DNA of 64,000 bases, taken from assembly GCF_029784135.1 (NCBI RefSeq), contig NC_073746.1, forward strand, positions 60,052,097-60,116,096, in the 5' to 3' direction. The notes beneath the pieces are model-generated. The model had not been told where the DNA came from, did no database searches, and worked only from the letters and a program-made list of their open reading frames with translations. Origin of the DNA: Toxorhynchites rutilus septentrionalis. Its lineage: Eukaryota > Arthropoda > Insecta > Diptera > Culicidae. Shown piece by piece: positions 34,153-44,920 of this stretch. The translations under genes were made by a program, and so were the position numbers. Every line of letters begins with the position of its first letter. Position 1 is the first letter of the stretch.

Positions 34153-34857
34153 TACCGTTTTTCAACTACTCTTGGCCACAGGTATATATAGTTTATAGTT
34201 TTTTTCCTCACGAACTGAATAGGAATTGGAATTGGTGTTGGATTTAAGAGACTTTAAACTCTGGGAGTTCATTCGTCTCTAACTGAATATTTAACACTGC
34301 GGTGTTTTGATTCGGTGTTGACAAAACTTGTTCATGGTGCCACCACTACCCGTCTATGGCGCTGCGAGCAGTTGAAATTGACAAGCTGTAACCAAGTACA
34401 ACGGTGAAATAGGCAGGGGTACGACTAAAACGTCAAATCCCTCATATTGCCAGTGTACCCAATATTGCTGCGGTTTACTGACATTTTGGTTCAATCAATT
34501 ACTGTTGTGTACAACTCGGCGCGGTTATATAGTCGAATAGTGGCTAACTTTAAACTCCATGTTAAATGTGAACACCTCCATGTGAAACTGAAATATGAAT
34601 ATCGCTCATGCAGTTAGAATAAAGCAGCGCATTTTTCGATTTCAATCCTCGTAAATGATATGTTGATAAACAAATGACGCCATATTGATTTTGATTTTGG
34701 GTAGCCTCTATTCAATTGATGTCTAACCCCTGGAAATAGGTCGGTACAGATACAGCGATTGTACCGAGTTGCTTGCATGGTTCTAGCGCTGTACATGGTG
34801 ACAGACATACAATTTTCGAAGTACAGCGGTAGTACAGCTGTATGTTTGTCATAGGTA

Positions 34858-34922
34858 TAATACTACGTTGAGACGGCGAAGTTCCTCTAGGAACGTTAGT
34901 GCCATTGAAGAAGAAGAAGAAC
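34858..34922 (+). mobile_element. tRNA-headed SINE, family 3, 3' part of the interrupted copy
   Basis: Continues from TAATACTACG (34858) through GCGAAGTTCCTCTAGGAACG to the GAAGAAGAAGAAG tail. It matches the 3' half of the intact copy at 54660-54965. Confidence 0.88.
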
Positions 34923-35835
34923 TGCTTCCAACTTTAGTGATTTCGCACCAGTTAAAAATTCATCAGCGTTTACATATGCCTGAATTTATTCTATTCATAG
35001 TAAATATATATTCCTTAGATATCTTATTATCCTTATAGATATATTATTCCTTAAGTATATGATATATATATATTCTCACCCGTTTACATCTATTTTCGCG
35101 TGAAAAAAACCTTCTATAGCTATAGATCTCTCTAATGTAAACCCGCCATTATACATCCATTATTGTAGATAATTTTAACTTTACTATTTCGGCAAGTAAT
35201 TGAGATTTTAAATATTCGCTATACACGCACAATTTAATTCCGCCATATAGGAGGTTGTGCAATCCAATTGAACGTGTATTTCTGATATAATCTTCAATAT
35301 AATCGTCGCACATTCAAATTTATTGCACAAACCTGACTGTTGCGCAATAAAATAGTACGTTTGTGGAAAGCCTTCAGTAATATTTTACATACATTTGCAC
35401 AATAATATTGAGCGTGTATGGACCGCTGGTCAACCTCATAGTTTTTTTTTGACGTGGGACTACGTCGCTTAGTGAGGATACCAAATCAAAAAACTACTAA
35501 GCGGACTTGCTACTCTATTTTTATATTGTGCTTATCTTTCACAGGATGGTTTGTCGTTATCAGCTTGCTTGCTTACTCACAACAAATTGTAATAGTACTA
35601 ACCTCGAGTCAACTGCGGCTAATCGGTTATATATTACTAACATAGTTAATGAGCAAAATTGTCGAAATATTGCATTCCATCAAGCTAATGGCAAATGATT
35701 CTAAACAAAAATATGTTTTTCGAAAAAAAACGAGTGGGTAATTTCGGGGACATATCCGGAGAGACGCAGGACTACACAAAGGGCTGTCAATTTAAATAAC
35801 TTCTCATAAATAAGAATAGTTTTTATGTTTGTTTT
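34923..35835. other. AT-rich non-coding region with one GACGTGG palindrome
   Basis: Nothing coding. GACGTGGGACTACGTC at 35451-35466 is a member of the recurring palindrome family and may mark the end of a diverged repeat copy. Confidence 0.4.
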
Positions 35836-35839
35836 AGCA

Positions 35840-36066
35840 AAATTACATCTCCAACGCTCCCAAAAACTCTTCCACAAATTAAATCATCTTTCGCAGAACG
35901 ATAACAACAAAAATCCGGAAACGATTGTGTTGGTGACAACTATGTAGAAATGAAGAATAATGAAGAAAAAAAATGCAAAATCAGAGTTAGTTAGAATGAC
36001 ACTAAATGTAAAACAGAAGTATAATGTTGAAATGTATGATCACAATCAGAAAAATCAAAAAACACT
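35840..36066 (+). mobile_element. Possible hAT 3'-end fragment
   Basis: It shares words with 39840-39930, the tail of the hAT relic: ATGTAGAAATG against ATGTAGACATG, TTAGAATGACA, and AATGTATGATCACAA. This suggests a second, more decayed copy of the same hAT end. Confidence 0.4.
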
Positions 36067-36072
36067 ATCGTA

Positions 36073-37439
36073 CAGTGACTCAAATCCGTAATCGTACCCC
36101 ACCATGCAGATCCCTTTTCCCTTCTTTTGAAAATCGAAAACAAACTTTCAGAACATTCTATTTAGATAAAATCATAGTGTCATATGAGAGTTAAAAGGTT
36201 TGCTATCTGTTTTCATAATAATGGTTTTTATTACTTTAAAAATGGCGAATGTGTGTGCTAATGTATGAAAATTGACTCAAACTCATAATCGTACGCTGGT
36301 TGAAATCTCAAATCGATTTCGAAAGAGTTGGCCAATTTCCGAATTCCATCATTAGTGTGGTTTCCCTTGTTCATTGCAACTATTTTTAGCTGTCTTTAGC
36401 CGAATCTACGAGTTTTTTTTTGTGTATTCGGAAGGAATATTCATCAATTTTGCATCGAGCGGTTTTTAAAAACGTTACTTTTAGAAATTTAATGGTTTCT
36501 AAATTTCCTACACAGATAACTTCCTCAGTTTTTCACTGAGATTGATGTCGAAAGATTGTGGAGGAATATCAATAACTTTTGAGCAATTGTAATGTAACCA
36601 TGTACGAACTTTATATGTCTTGAGCTATGGGTCATTGTCTTGGCATAACTTGAATCCACGATTCCAACACATTTTGTTGACACTTTGCTTCATATTTTCC
36701 TTCAGGATGGTCAAGTAAACATTTTGATCCATTACACCACCGATAAAAACCAAATTGAGCAAACATAAAGTTTGCAATGTACCTAGAAAGGGCAGCTTCA
36801 ATGCCCGAGCACAGAGGGACAAACCGTTTCTCAGCAAAAAAAAAATCAGTAACTCCAATTTGATTATTCCAAACAGCATGGAACACATCAATGTCTTACT
36901 GGTAAGATGTTATTTCCATAGATGGGTCCTAATTTGATATTTTTGGCTCCGATGGTTATCGTTTCGTATGAAGGAGGCCAACGATGATATAAACGTAAAT
37001 AAATCTGAAAGCAACATTTAAACATGGTGGTGGTGGAGGGGTGGTATGAGGGTGTATGTATGAGCAATTTGATTATCATCATTGTTGTATTGAATCAGAA
37101 TGTTTACGTGAACATCCTGAAGAAAAATATGAAGCAAAGTGTCAACAAAATGTGATGGAATCGAGGATTCAAGTTTTGCCAAGACAATCGCCCAGAGCTC
37201 AAGACATATGAAGTTCGCACATGGTTACAATACAATTGCTCAAAAGTTATTGATATTCCTCCACAATCTTCCGACATCAACCCAAGTAAAAACCTAAAGA
37301 AGTTATCTGTGTAGGAAATTCAGAAACCATTAAATTTCTGAAAATTATTGTTTATAAAACCATCTAATGAAAAAAATGATAAATATTCCTTCCGAATAGA
37401 TCTGCATGGTGGGGTACGATTACGCATTTGAGTCACTGT
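36073..37439. mobile_element. Tc1 element with inverted-duplicated ends (foldback)
   Basis: The ends CAGTGACTCAAATCCGTAAT (36073) and the complement CAGTGACTCAAATGCGTAAT (37439) are flanked by TA (36071-36072, 37440-37441). The arms go far beyond a normal TIR: about 350 bp or more of the right arm (37090-37439) pairs with the left arm, including part of the transposase coding sequence in both orientations. The centre (36900-37080) is unpaired. Confidence 0.8.
36625..36891 (-). pseudogene. Tc1 transposase fragment
   Basis: Minus-strand sequence in overlapping frames reads VWNNQIGVTDFFF, FIGGVMDQNVYLTILKENM and FKLCQDNDP, the region of the second catalytic Asp in Tc1 transposases. Parts of the same stretch recur inverted at 37090-37200. 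Neither end of the protein is present. Confidence 0.7.
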
Positions 37440-37441
37440 AT

Positions 37442-37964
37442 ATACGTATGCTTATATAAACAAAATTGACGAAAAGTCTCTTATACAGTCTCTTATCTTA
37501 TAAGCGTATACCCTTAGAAAAATCCTCGGTCGAAAACTACTAAATACATTTGGTAATGCAAAATTAGTAGAATGTACAAATTTTTTGTACATATTGTCAA
37601 CAAACCCGCATCCCTACCAGAGATTAGTATATTTTACTCGATAACATTAGTAAGCTTGGATATTATCATATCTGAAAATTGGTGAGAAAAGCGCGTATTA
37701 ACCATTTTCATTGTTCCCATAAGGCAATACGGAGGTATAATAAGGATATAATTCTGATACGTGCATTTTCGGCGAGAAAATGTAGCCGATATTGGGCTTC
37801 CGAATCATGGTTCTGCTTGACATATGTGTTTATTAGTACGGTCGAAAATGACTATAGATTGGTAGTATTTACCAAAAAATTCGTTATATTTACTAATTAT
37901 TTCTCTCAGTGTACAGTTGTTTTTTTTTAATTTTCCCAGTTTTTTCAAAAATTTGGTTGGCATT
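37442..37964. other. Non-coding spacer
   Basis: AT-rich, with no recognised feature. Confidence 0.4.
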
Positions 37965-39890
37965 TCTGAGGACAACGTGAAGCATTATGCCAGGATTCAA
38001 AACGAAATTCATTTAGCCTGATAGTAGACGAGTCTACTGACGTATTATCGAAGAAGTCTTTAGCGTTGATCGCACGCACGTTCTTTCGGAAGGAAGACAC
38101 ACTTTATGTTAAAGACTGCTTCTACGACTTGATTGAGTGATCCTGAAACGCTTGAAACGCTGTACGAGACTGGTTCTCTACTTCAATTGAGACAGATCAT
38201 ATAAGAAGAATTTTGTTGGATATTTTGCCGAAGGAGCTAATAACATGACCGGTCCCAAGAAGTCATTAGGAGCGTATATAAAGAAAATAATGCCCAAACT
38301 TGTTCACACTAAAATGTATTTGCCATAGTATGTCCCTGTGTGCATCATATGTATATAATCACATGCCTGAAAGGATTGAGCAGCAGTGTAAGGACATCTA
38401 CCCCTATCTAAGCTGTAGTCCTTTACGAATCAGTGTGTTTGCTGAAATTTAAACTCTCTCAGATTTGAAATCCTTGAAAATTTGAAAATCTGCATCCGTC
38501 AGCCACGCGCTGGTTTCCATTCAAAAGTGTTGTTAAACGTATATTGAAACGTTATGAGCCGCTCAGAATTTATTTTGGATTTAGATTTTGAATGGTGATC
38601 AAGTAGAGAAGATCCGAGTAAAATCGATCTATAACGGTTCAAATGACCCTTCGATGATTATCTATGAACAATATTAATAGATTATTTCAAAGCGAAAGTC
38701 CGGAATTATTTACTTTGGATAACTTTTTTGAAGCAGACTATATAAAAATTTATCAATCTGAACAATGTACAGTTCGATCAGGAAAATTATGTCAATTTGG
38801 ATAATGTTTATGCAGGCGCCGCGACTGAAATGTTGATCAATGAACATTTGTCCGTATATGAAATTTCAGACAACGACGTAACTGAATTTACGAGCGATTC
38901 GATAAGTTTTTATATTGCACTCTGCAATCCTTAGTTCTAAAACGATTTCATTTCAATGATCATTTGATGACCAACATGATGATAATTAATTCAACTAATG
39001 TCATAGAAAGAAAGCATATGTCAATTGTTCCCTTTCTACAAATTATCCGAATATTTGCGATCGTAATTATATTCAGGATATCGATAGTGAATTTAGGGAT
39101 AGCCGAAATCTGAAATTTACTGACTTCACTGCAAAAATTCTTTTTTGTTTGGGATAAAAATTTGTCACTAAAAAGGAATGACAATAATTTTACATTTCCC
39201 AAATAAAAAAAAATTCAACATTTCTGATTATGCCGTATTCTTCAGTAACCGTTGAACGATTGTTTTCAAAATATAATTTGAACAAAACAACAACTAGGGG
39301 GGTCTTTGTAGTCACTTGGTTACGCGTTCGCTTACTAAGCGATCGATCGTGAGTTCAAACTCAGGGCCCTCAATTGACCATCTTTGTGTTGTTATAGAAT
39401 AACTACGTCCAAGCAACAATCATCAGCGATGGAAATCGATCCACGGTGGAACAAAGATCGAGTATCCATAAAACTGCTCTGCTCTGCAAGAAACATCGGG
39501 CTGCTGTTCTATAAATAACCCAACAATGATCAATATCAACTGTCTCCGCTGTCCGGTCTGCTGAACAATGGAAGAACAGATAGAAAACCCTTACGCCTAA
39601 ATGGCTACTACAGTGAAATTTACCATAATGTAATGGAACAGAAAAACCTAACGCCTAAATAACTACTACTACTACTGTGTAATTTACAATTTATAGAAAC
39701 ATAAACATATGTACATGTACACGATAAAACCCGGCTCTGTTACAGATAAAATGCTAATGAGCCTAATAAATAAATGGGATAAAAAAAACAACAACAATAG
39801 AACAGGAACAAAAACTGTACGAGGAATACTAGCTTCCAAACAGTATGTAGACATGCATAATGAACAGTCAAGACAATTTAGAATGACATA
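37965..39890 (+). pseudogene. hAT transposase relic split by a SINE
   Basis: Plus-strand blocks in order: IVDESTDVLSKKSLALIA (38020-38080, around the first catalytic Asp), AEGANNMTGPKKSLGAYI (about 38235-38280), a CASYVYNHMPERIEQ-like stretch (38345-38385), VTVERLFSKYNLNKTTT near 39240-39290 (hAT C-terminal dimerisation domain) and, after the SINE, NRTGTKTVRGILASKQY (39797-39850). Frameshifts and stops are frequent throughout, so this is an older copy than the SINE within it. The N-terminal zinc finger is not seen. Confidence 0.78.
39295..39784 (+). mobile_element. tRNA-headed SINE, family 1, copy C
   Basis: Flanked by the 11-bp duplication AAAACAACAAC (39284-39294, 39785-39795). It has the same tRNA-like head and body as copies A and B. 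Removing it joins the hAT C-terminal domain (LNKTTT to NRTGTKT). Confidence 0.85.
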
Positions 39891-41206
39891 AAATGAAAAA
39901 TAAAAGTGTAATGTATGATCACAAACCGGATCAAGGAAATATAAAATTGCCTATTAACGCCACCGGAGCACAATTTTTTAAGAATGTATGTTTTGCAATA
40001 AAATTAATTCTGATGTTATACCATGGACAGACATACAACTGTACTAGCGCTGTACGTGTACAGCGTTGTACAGGTACCACGATAGCATGACACACATACT
40101 TTGGTTGTACATTGTACCGCATGTCAGACTGACAATCAGAAGTTTGAATTTATTGCATTGTATTTTCACCAATATTTCAATGAAAAAGGTTTCTATTTAG
40201 CGTCTAAACTATCGAACACAACAAATATGTTTCCAATCTGAGTTATTAACTCAAGAGAAGTCAATGAAAAGATTGTATACCAAATGTTTTGATTCGTTTT
40301 GTTCATGCTACCCACCACTTATCGTCTATGGCGCTGCGCACAGTACAACTGTAGCCATTTACAGCGGTAAAATAGGTCGGTACAGGTACAGCGATTGTAC
40401 CGAGTTGCTTGCATGGTTCTAGCGCTGTACATGGTGACAGACATACAGTTTTCGAAGTACAACGCAAGTACAGCTGTATGTCTGTCATAAGCTGAGTGGT
40501 GCGGACTCAATCTACTTCATTTTCAAGCAAATTCATGCATGTTTTCAAGCGATTTCTTGCAATAAATTCTCAGACCACCAGAGATGCCAGATTTACAAAT
40601 ATGTTTGTAAATTTACAGACATTTCTGTAAAACATTTCTATTTTTCTATTTTTGTTTTAGACTTTTTGGATATAACAATATTTCACAGGTTTTTGAAAAA
40701 TAAGAGGCTCTATCCATCACATCAAAGATATTTGACTCACCATATGACATTTTTCCACAGTTCTAATACAGAAAAGTTATTATATTTAGTTTATATCAAT
40801 ACACATGACGTTAGACCAGCGATACTCAACCAGCGGTCCGGCAGTCTTTCTGGTTGGCCCATCTGGTGTGTATAAAGTTTGGAACTCATACACATAAGTA
40901 CTTTTGCCCTGACATCATTGCAGACGAAAGAGAGCATACGGTTATACACAATTAATGAAAAATTGCATTCTATGCAGTTAAGGAAAAATCTTGAACGAAA
41001 ATTGTCTATGATAATTATTTTCTGTTCTAGATAAGATTGTTTTGCTGAAATGCAAGGAGATTTATTGAAAATAGTTAAGTTAGGGTCAGGACTATGTCTT
41101 CTAAGTATTTGAACAACATCGAATAAAAATTTTCATTCTATTTTCAACAATTTACATTCGCTTTCGGGTCTGCTTATGACGAAATATGGGTTACTGTTCG
41201 ATATTG

Positions 41207-41345
41207 TTACCACAGACATGGTTCATGGCCGTGTGGTGATCTAAAACTTGTATAGCCTTGCATGGCGGATGGTATACACTGCATTTTCTTATAAATTTCA
41301 TCAACGACAAGACCGCAAGCCTTGGTGGATGTCCAATATATCAAC
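41207..41345 (-). pseudogene. P-type transposase fragment
   Basis: Minus-strand ACGLVVDEIYKKMQ and GYTSFRSPHGHEP match the region around the first catalytic Asp of P-element-like transposases (compare CGLVLDEMSI in the gene at 44921-47571). Only about 45 codons remain. Confidence 0.4.
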
Positions 41346-41446
41346 GAAGAAATAATGAATTTTATAAAAATTAACAACGCGTATGTATGTGTATGTATGT
41401 ATATGTAGATCGTTGAAACATTTAAATACACTTACAACACATAAGT

Positions 41447-42770
41447 TATTAAGTGGTCCGAAAAATCAATTTTTTCCACTTTTTCCCAAAAATGACAAAC
41501 GAAAATTAATAACTTTTGAATCACTGAACCGATTTAGATGATCGACATATAAAATTGAAACTAATGACCTAGCCTTTTATTAAAAAATATTTAACTTGCG
41601 AAAAGAATAATTATATTTTAGTATTTATTGATTTTAGTCGTTTTTTATTTTTTATGACTTGGGCGCTATATTTTTCAATATTTTTTTCTTGAAAGCTGAG
41701 GATTTTTTACATAACATATCTCGATATCAGAGATGCTATTTTTTCGTTTTTTAGATATGATTTTTCAAAGTTAACCGGTGGTTCAAAAAATCATTTTTCC
41801 CCCTTTGTCCAAAAATAACTTTCTGCAAAAAATCATAACATTTGATTAATTTGAATACACCGATTTAGATGATCGATATATTAAATTGAATCCAATAAGC
41901 CAAGCCAATAATATCACATTTGCGGGAAGATTGGATTCTAGTAGCATAGGTCTAGTTTAGTCACATATGAATATGTTAAATGTTAAATTTACAAAATTAT
42001 AACTTAAAAACGATAATTATAGCATCTTTGATATCGAGATATGTTAGGTAAATAATCCTCAGCTTTCCATAAAAAATATAAAAAAATATAGCGCTCCTAT
42101 CTTTAACCGAGAAAAATATGAAAAACTAACTCAATCAATAATTACAAAAGCAAAAATTCAATTTTTTCGCAAAGGAATATTTTTTCAAAGAAAAATTACT
42201 CGTAAGCTTCAATTTAATATACCGATGATATGAATCGGTTCAATAGTTCAAAAGTTATGACTTTTTGTAGTGGGAAAAATGGGGAAAATTGTTTTTCGAA
42301 CCATCGATTAGTTTTGAAAAATCATATTTCAAAAACGAAAAAATAGCATATCTGATATCAAGATATTTTATGAAAAAAAGCTTTCAAGAAAAAATATAAA
42401 AAAATATGGTGCCCCCTAGTCTAAAACCATGAAAACATTAAAAAACGACTACAATCAACAATTACGAAAATAGGATCCATATTATCTGCAAGTTCAATAT
42501 TTCTCATTTAAAACTCATTGGCTTCAATTTGATGTGTCGATCATCTAAATCGGTTAAGTGGTTCGAAAGTTATAAATTTTTGAAAAAGTCATTTTGGGAA
42601 AAAGTGGAAAAAATGATTGTTTGGATCACCCTAAAATGGAAATGGGCACCCTAATGAAAAATAAAAAAATACGAGTCTAATGTTTTGCGATAAAGAACAA
42701 AATTACAACCTTTGACGAAGATCTGAGAACCACTATATTGGTTTGGCGCGATGTACAAAGTATTAATGAA
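41447..42770. repeat. Inverted-repeat family (GGTGGTCCGAAAAATCA), copy 1
   Basis: The left arm (GTGGTCCGAAAAATCA ... GATTTAGATGATCGACATAT) pairs with the right arm near 42530-42645 (CGATCATCTAAATCGG ... GGATCACCCTAAAATGG). Inside, several similar blocks alternate in orientation (41700-41790, 42030-42110, 42290-42400). Copy 2 is at 43969-44870. It is non-coding and probably a foldback-type element. Confidence 0.65.
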
Positions 42771-42899
42771 TATGTGAAAATTCACCTTAAAAGACATTTC
42801 TATAGATCTGCAAACTTTTACAGACTTTTCCTCATTTTTAACAGACATTCACATGTTTTTACAGACTTTTTTTAAAAATCATCTGGCATCTCTTCCTTC

Positions 42900-43240
42900 C
42901 ACTTTTTATCGAATATTTTCAAATCGCAGGAGTAAACATTTACGTGACTCTGACTTCGTTTGTTTTTATTTCGTTCGGAAAAACGTTATGTCAAAGAGAG
43001 GGGACATTAAAAATGCGTTTCTCAGTGAAAGGCTTAGATGCTCTTTCAGAGATGCAATGGTTAATTGAACAATTGACGGAAAAATGTAGTTCGTTCATTT
43101 TATAATTTTAATTATTTTTGCCCTTGACAACAATACCTCTTTTATAGTGTTGATTATCATAAGAAAAATAACACTCCTGATCGTTGGATCTCTTTTGACA
43201 TTTCAATTGGATCTTTTTTGACAGCCGTTTTGATTCAGTC
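42900..43240. other. Remainder of the composite element, no gene
   Basis: AT-rich sequence between the inner inverted pair and the right terminus of the 8-bp-TSD element. No feature recognised. Confidence 0.35.
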
Positions 43241-43265
43241 CGCACTACCTAGGTCATAAGTATTA

Positions 43266-43860
43266 ATCTAATGGGAGGTGAAATCCCAATCTAACGAGCA
43301 TATGGAATCAAGGTGGAAAAAAATGAAAAAATAAATAATTACTGAACTAATGAAAAAGTGACGTCACTACGCAAGTACCAATTCTACGGTTCCCGGAATA
43401 AATCCCTGCAGAAAACGACTGCAACAGAAATAACCACTCAGAAAAAGTGTAGTAGGCTAGAAATATTGTGGTGTGATATAGTATTTCAAAACAAAAAGTC
43501 AAGACAACCTTATTCAATCATCCGCATATCCAAAATATCTTTTCCGTGATGCAAAAAAAGCACGGGAACACCCTAAGATAAGATCAGACAATAGGGGGTC
43601 TTTTACGGACCAAATTTCTGTCAGATACGGACCAAATTTCTGTCAGTCGTTCTGATTTCTGATTGGTCGATTTCGATAAATTTTGTAAACAAAGTCGATT
43701 TTTCCAGTGTTGCCAATAAAAATAAATTACGTTGGGTTTGTATTGAATTTAGAAAAAAAATGAATTTAATTGAAATTACGATACTTAGTTTAGAGGAAAT
43801 GTGAAGGAATTGTATACACGTTTTACCTAATTATTTTGTTACTATATTTTGATTGAATTG
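43266..43860. other. Non-coding region
   Basis: No gene. A 15-bp word ACGGACCAAATTTCTGTCAG repeats in tandem at about 43617-43655. Confidence 0.4.
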
Positions 43861-43864
43861 AAAA

Positions 43865-44870
<1,006 letters not shown>

Positions 44871-44920
44871 TTTAGTTTAATAATAATCTATTTGGTTTCT
44901 GATACTAATATATTTTATTT

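Larger units (their letters stand above)
30682..34857 (+). mobile_element. PIF/Harbinger transposon, two genes
   Basis: Inverted ends TACCAGGGACAGACATAC (30682) and the complement TACCTATGACAAACATAC (34857) are flanked by TAA on each side (30679-30681, 34858-34860), the 3-bp duplication of this superfamily. At 4176 bp it carries a transposase on the plus strand and a MADF/Myb-SANT-like partner on the minus strand, the two-gene layout of autonomous Harbingers. A related, truncated copy lies at 40019-43262. The element sits inside a SINE and must be younger than it. Confidence 0.92.
40492..43252. mobile_element. Element with 8-bp target duplication, composite
   Basis: GTCATAAG occurs immediately on both sides (40484-40491, 43253-43260). 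Ends are imperfect inverted repeats, CTGAGTGGTGCGGACTCAAT and the complement CTAGGTAGTGCGGACTGAAT. An 8-bp duplication fits P and hAT superfamilies; a P-type transposase fragment at 41240-41330 (minus) favours P, but it may be a passenger. A second inverted pair within it (CAGAGATGCCAGAT at 40579 and its complement ending near 42893) looks like an older nested element. Confidence 0.7.
40019..43262. mobile_element. Harbinger-related MITE split by a larger element
   Basis: The left end TACCATGGACAGACATAC (40019) and the right end GTCATAAGTA (43262) are flanked by TTA (40016-40018, 43263-43265). Terminal sequence is close to the Harbinger at 30682-34857 (for example TTCTAGCGCTGTACATGGTG occurs in both). 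Only about 480 bp is Harbinger-derived (40019-40491 and 43253-43262). The rest is an insertion with its own duplications. Confidence 0.85.

Noticed and set aside
40819..40860. hAT-like terminus (CAGCGATACTCAACC)
   Set aside because: No matching inverted end or target duplication was found, so an element cannot be delimited.
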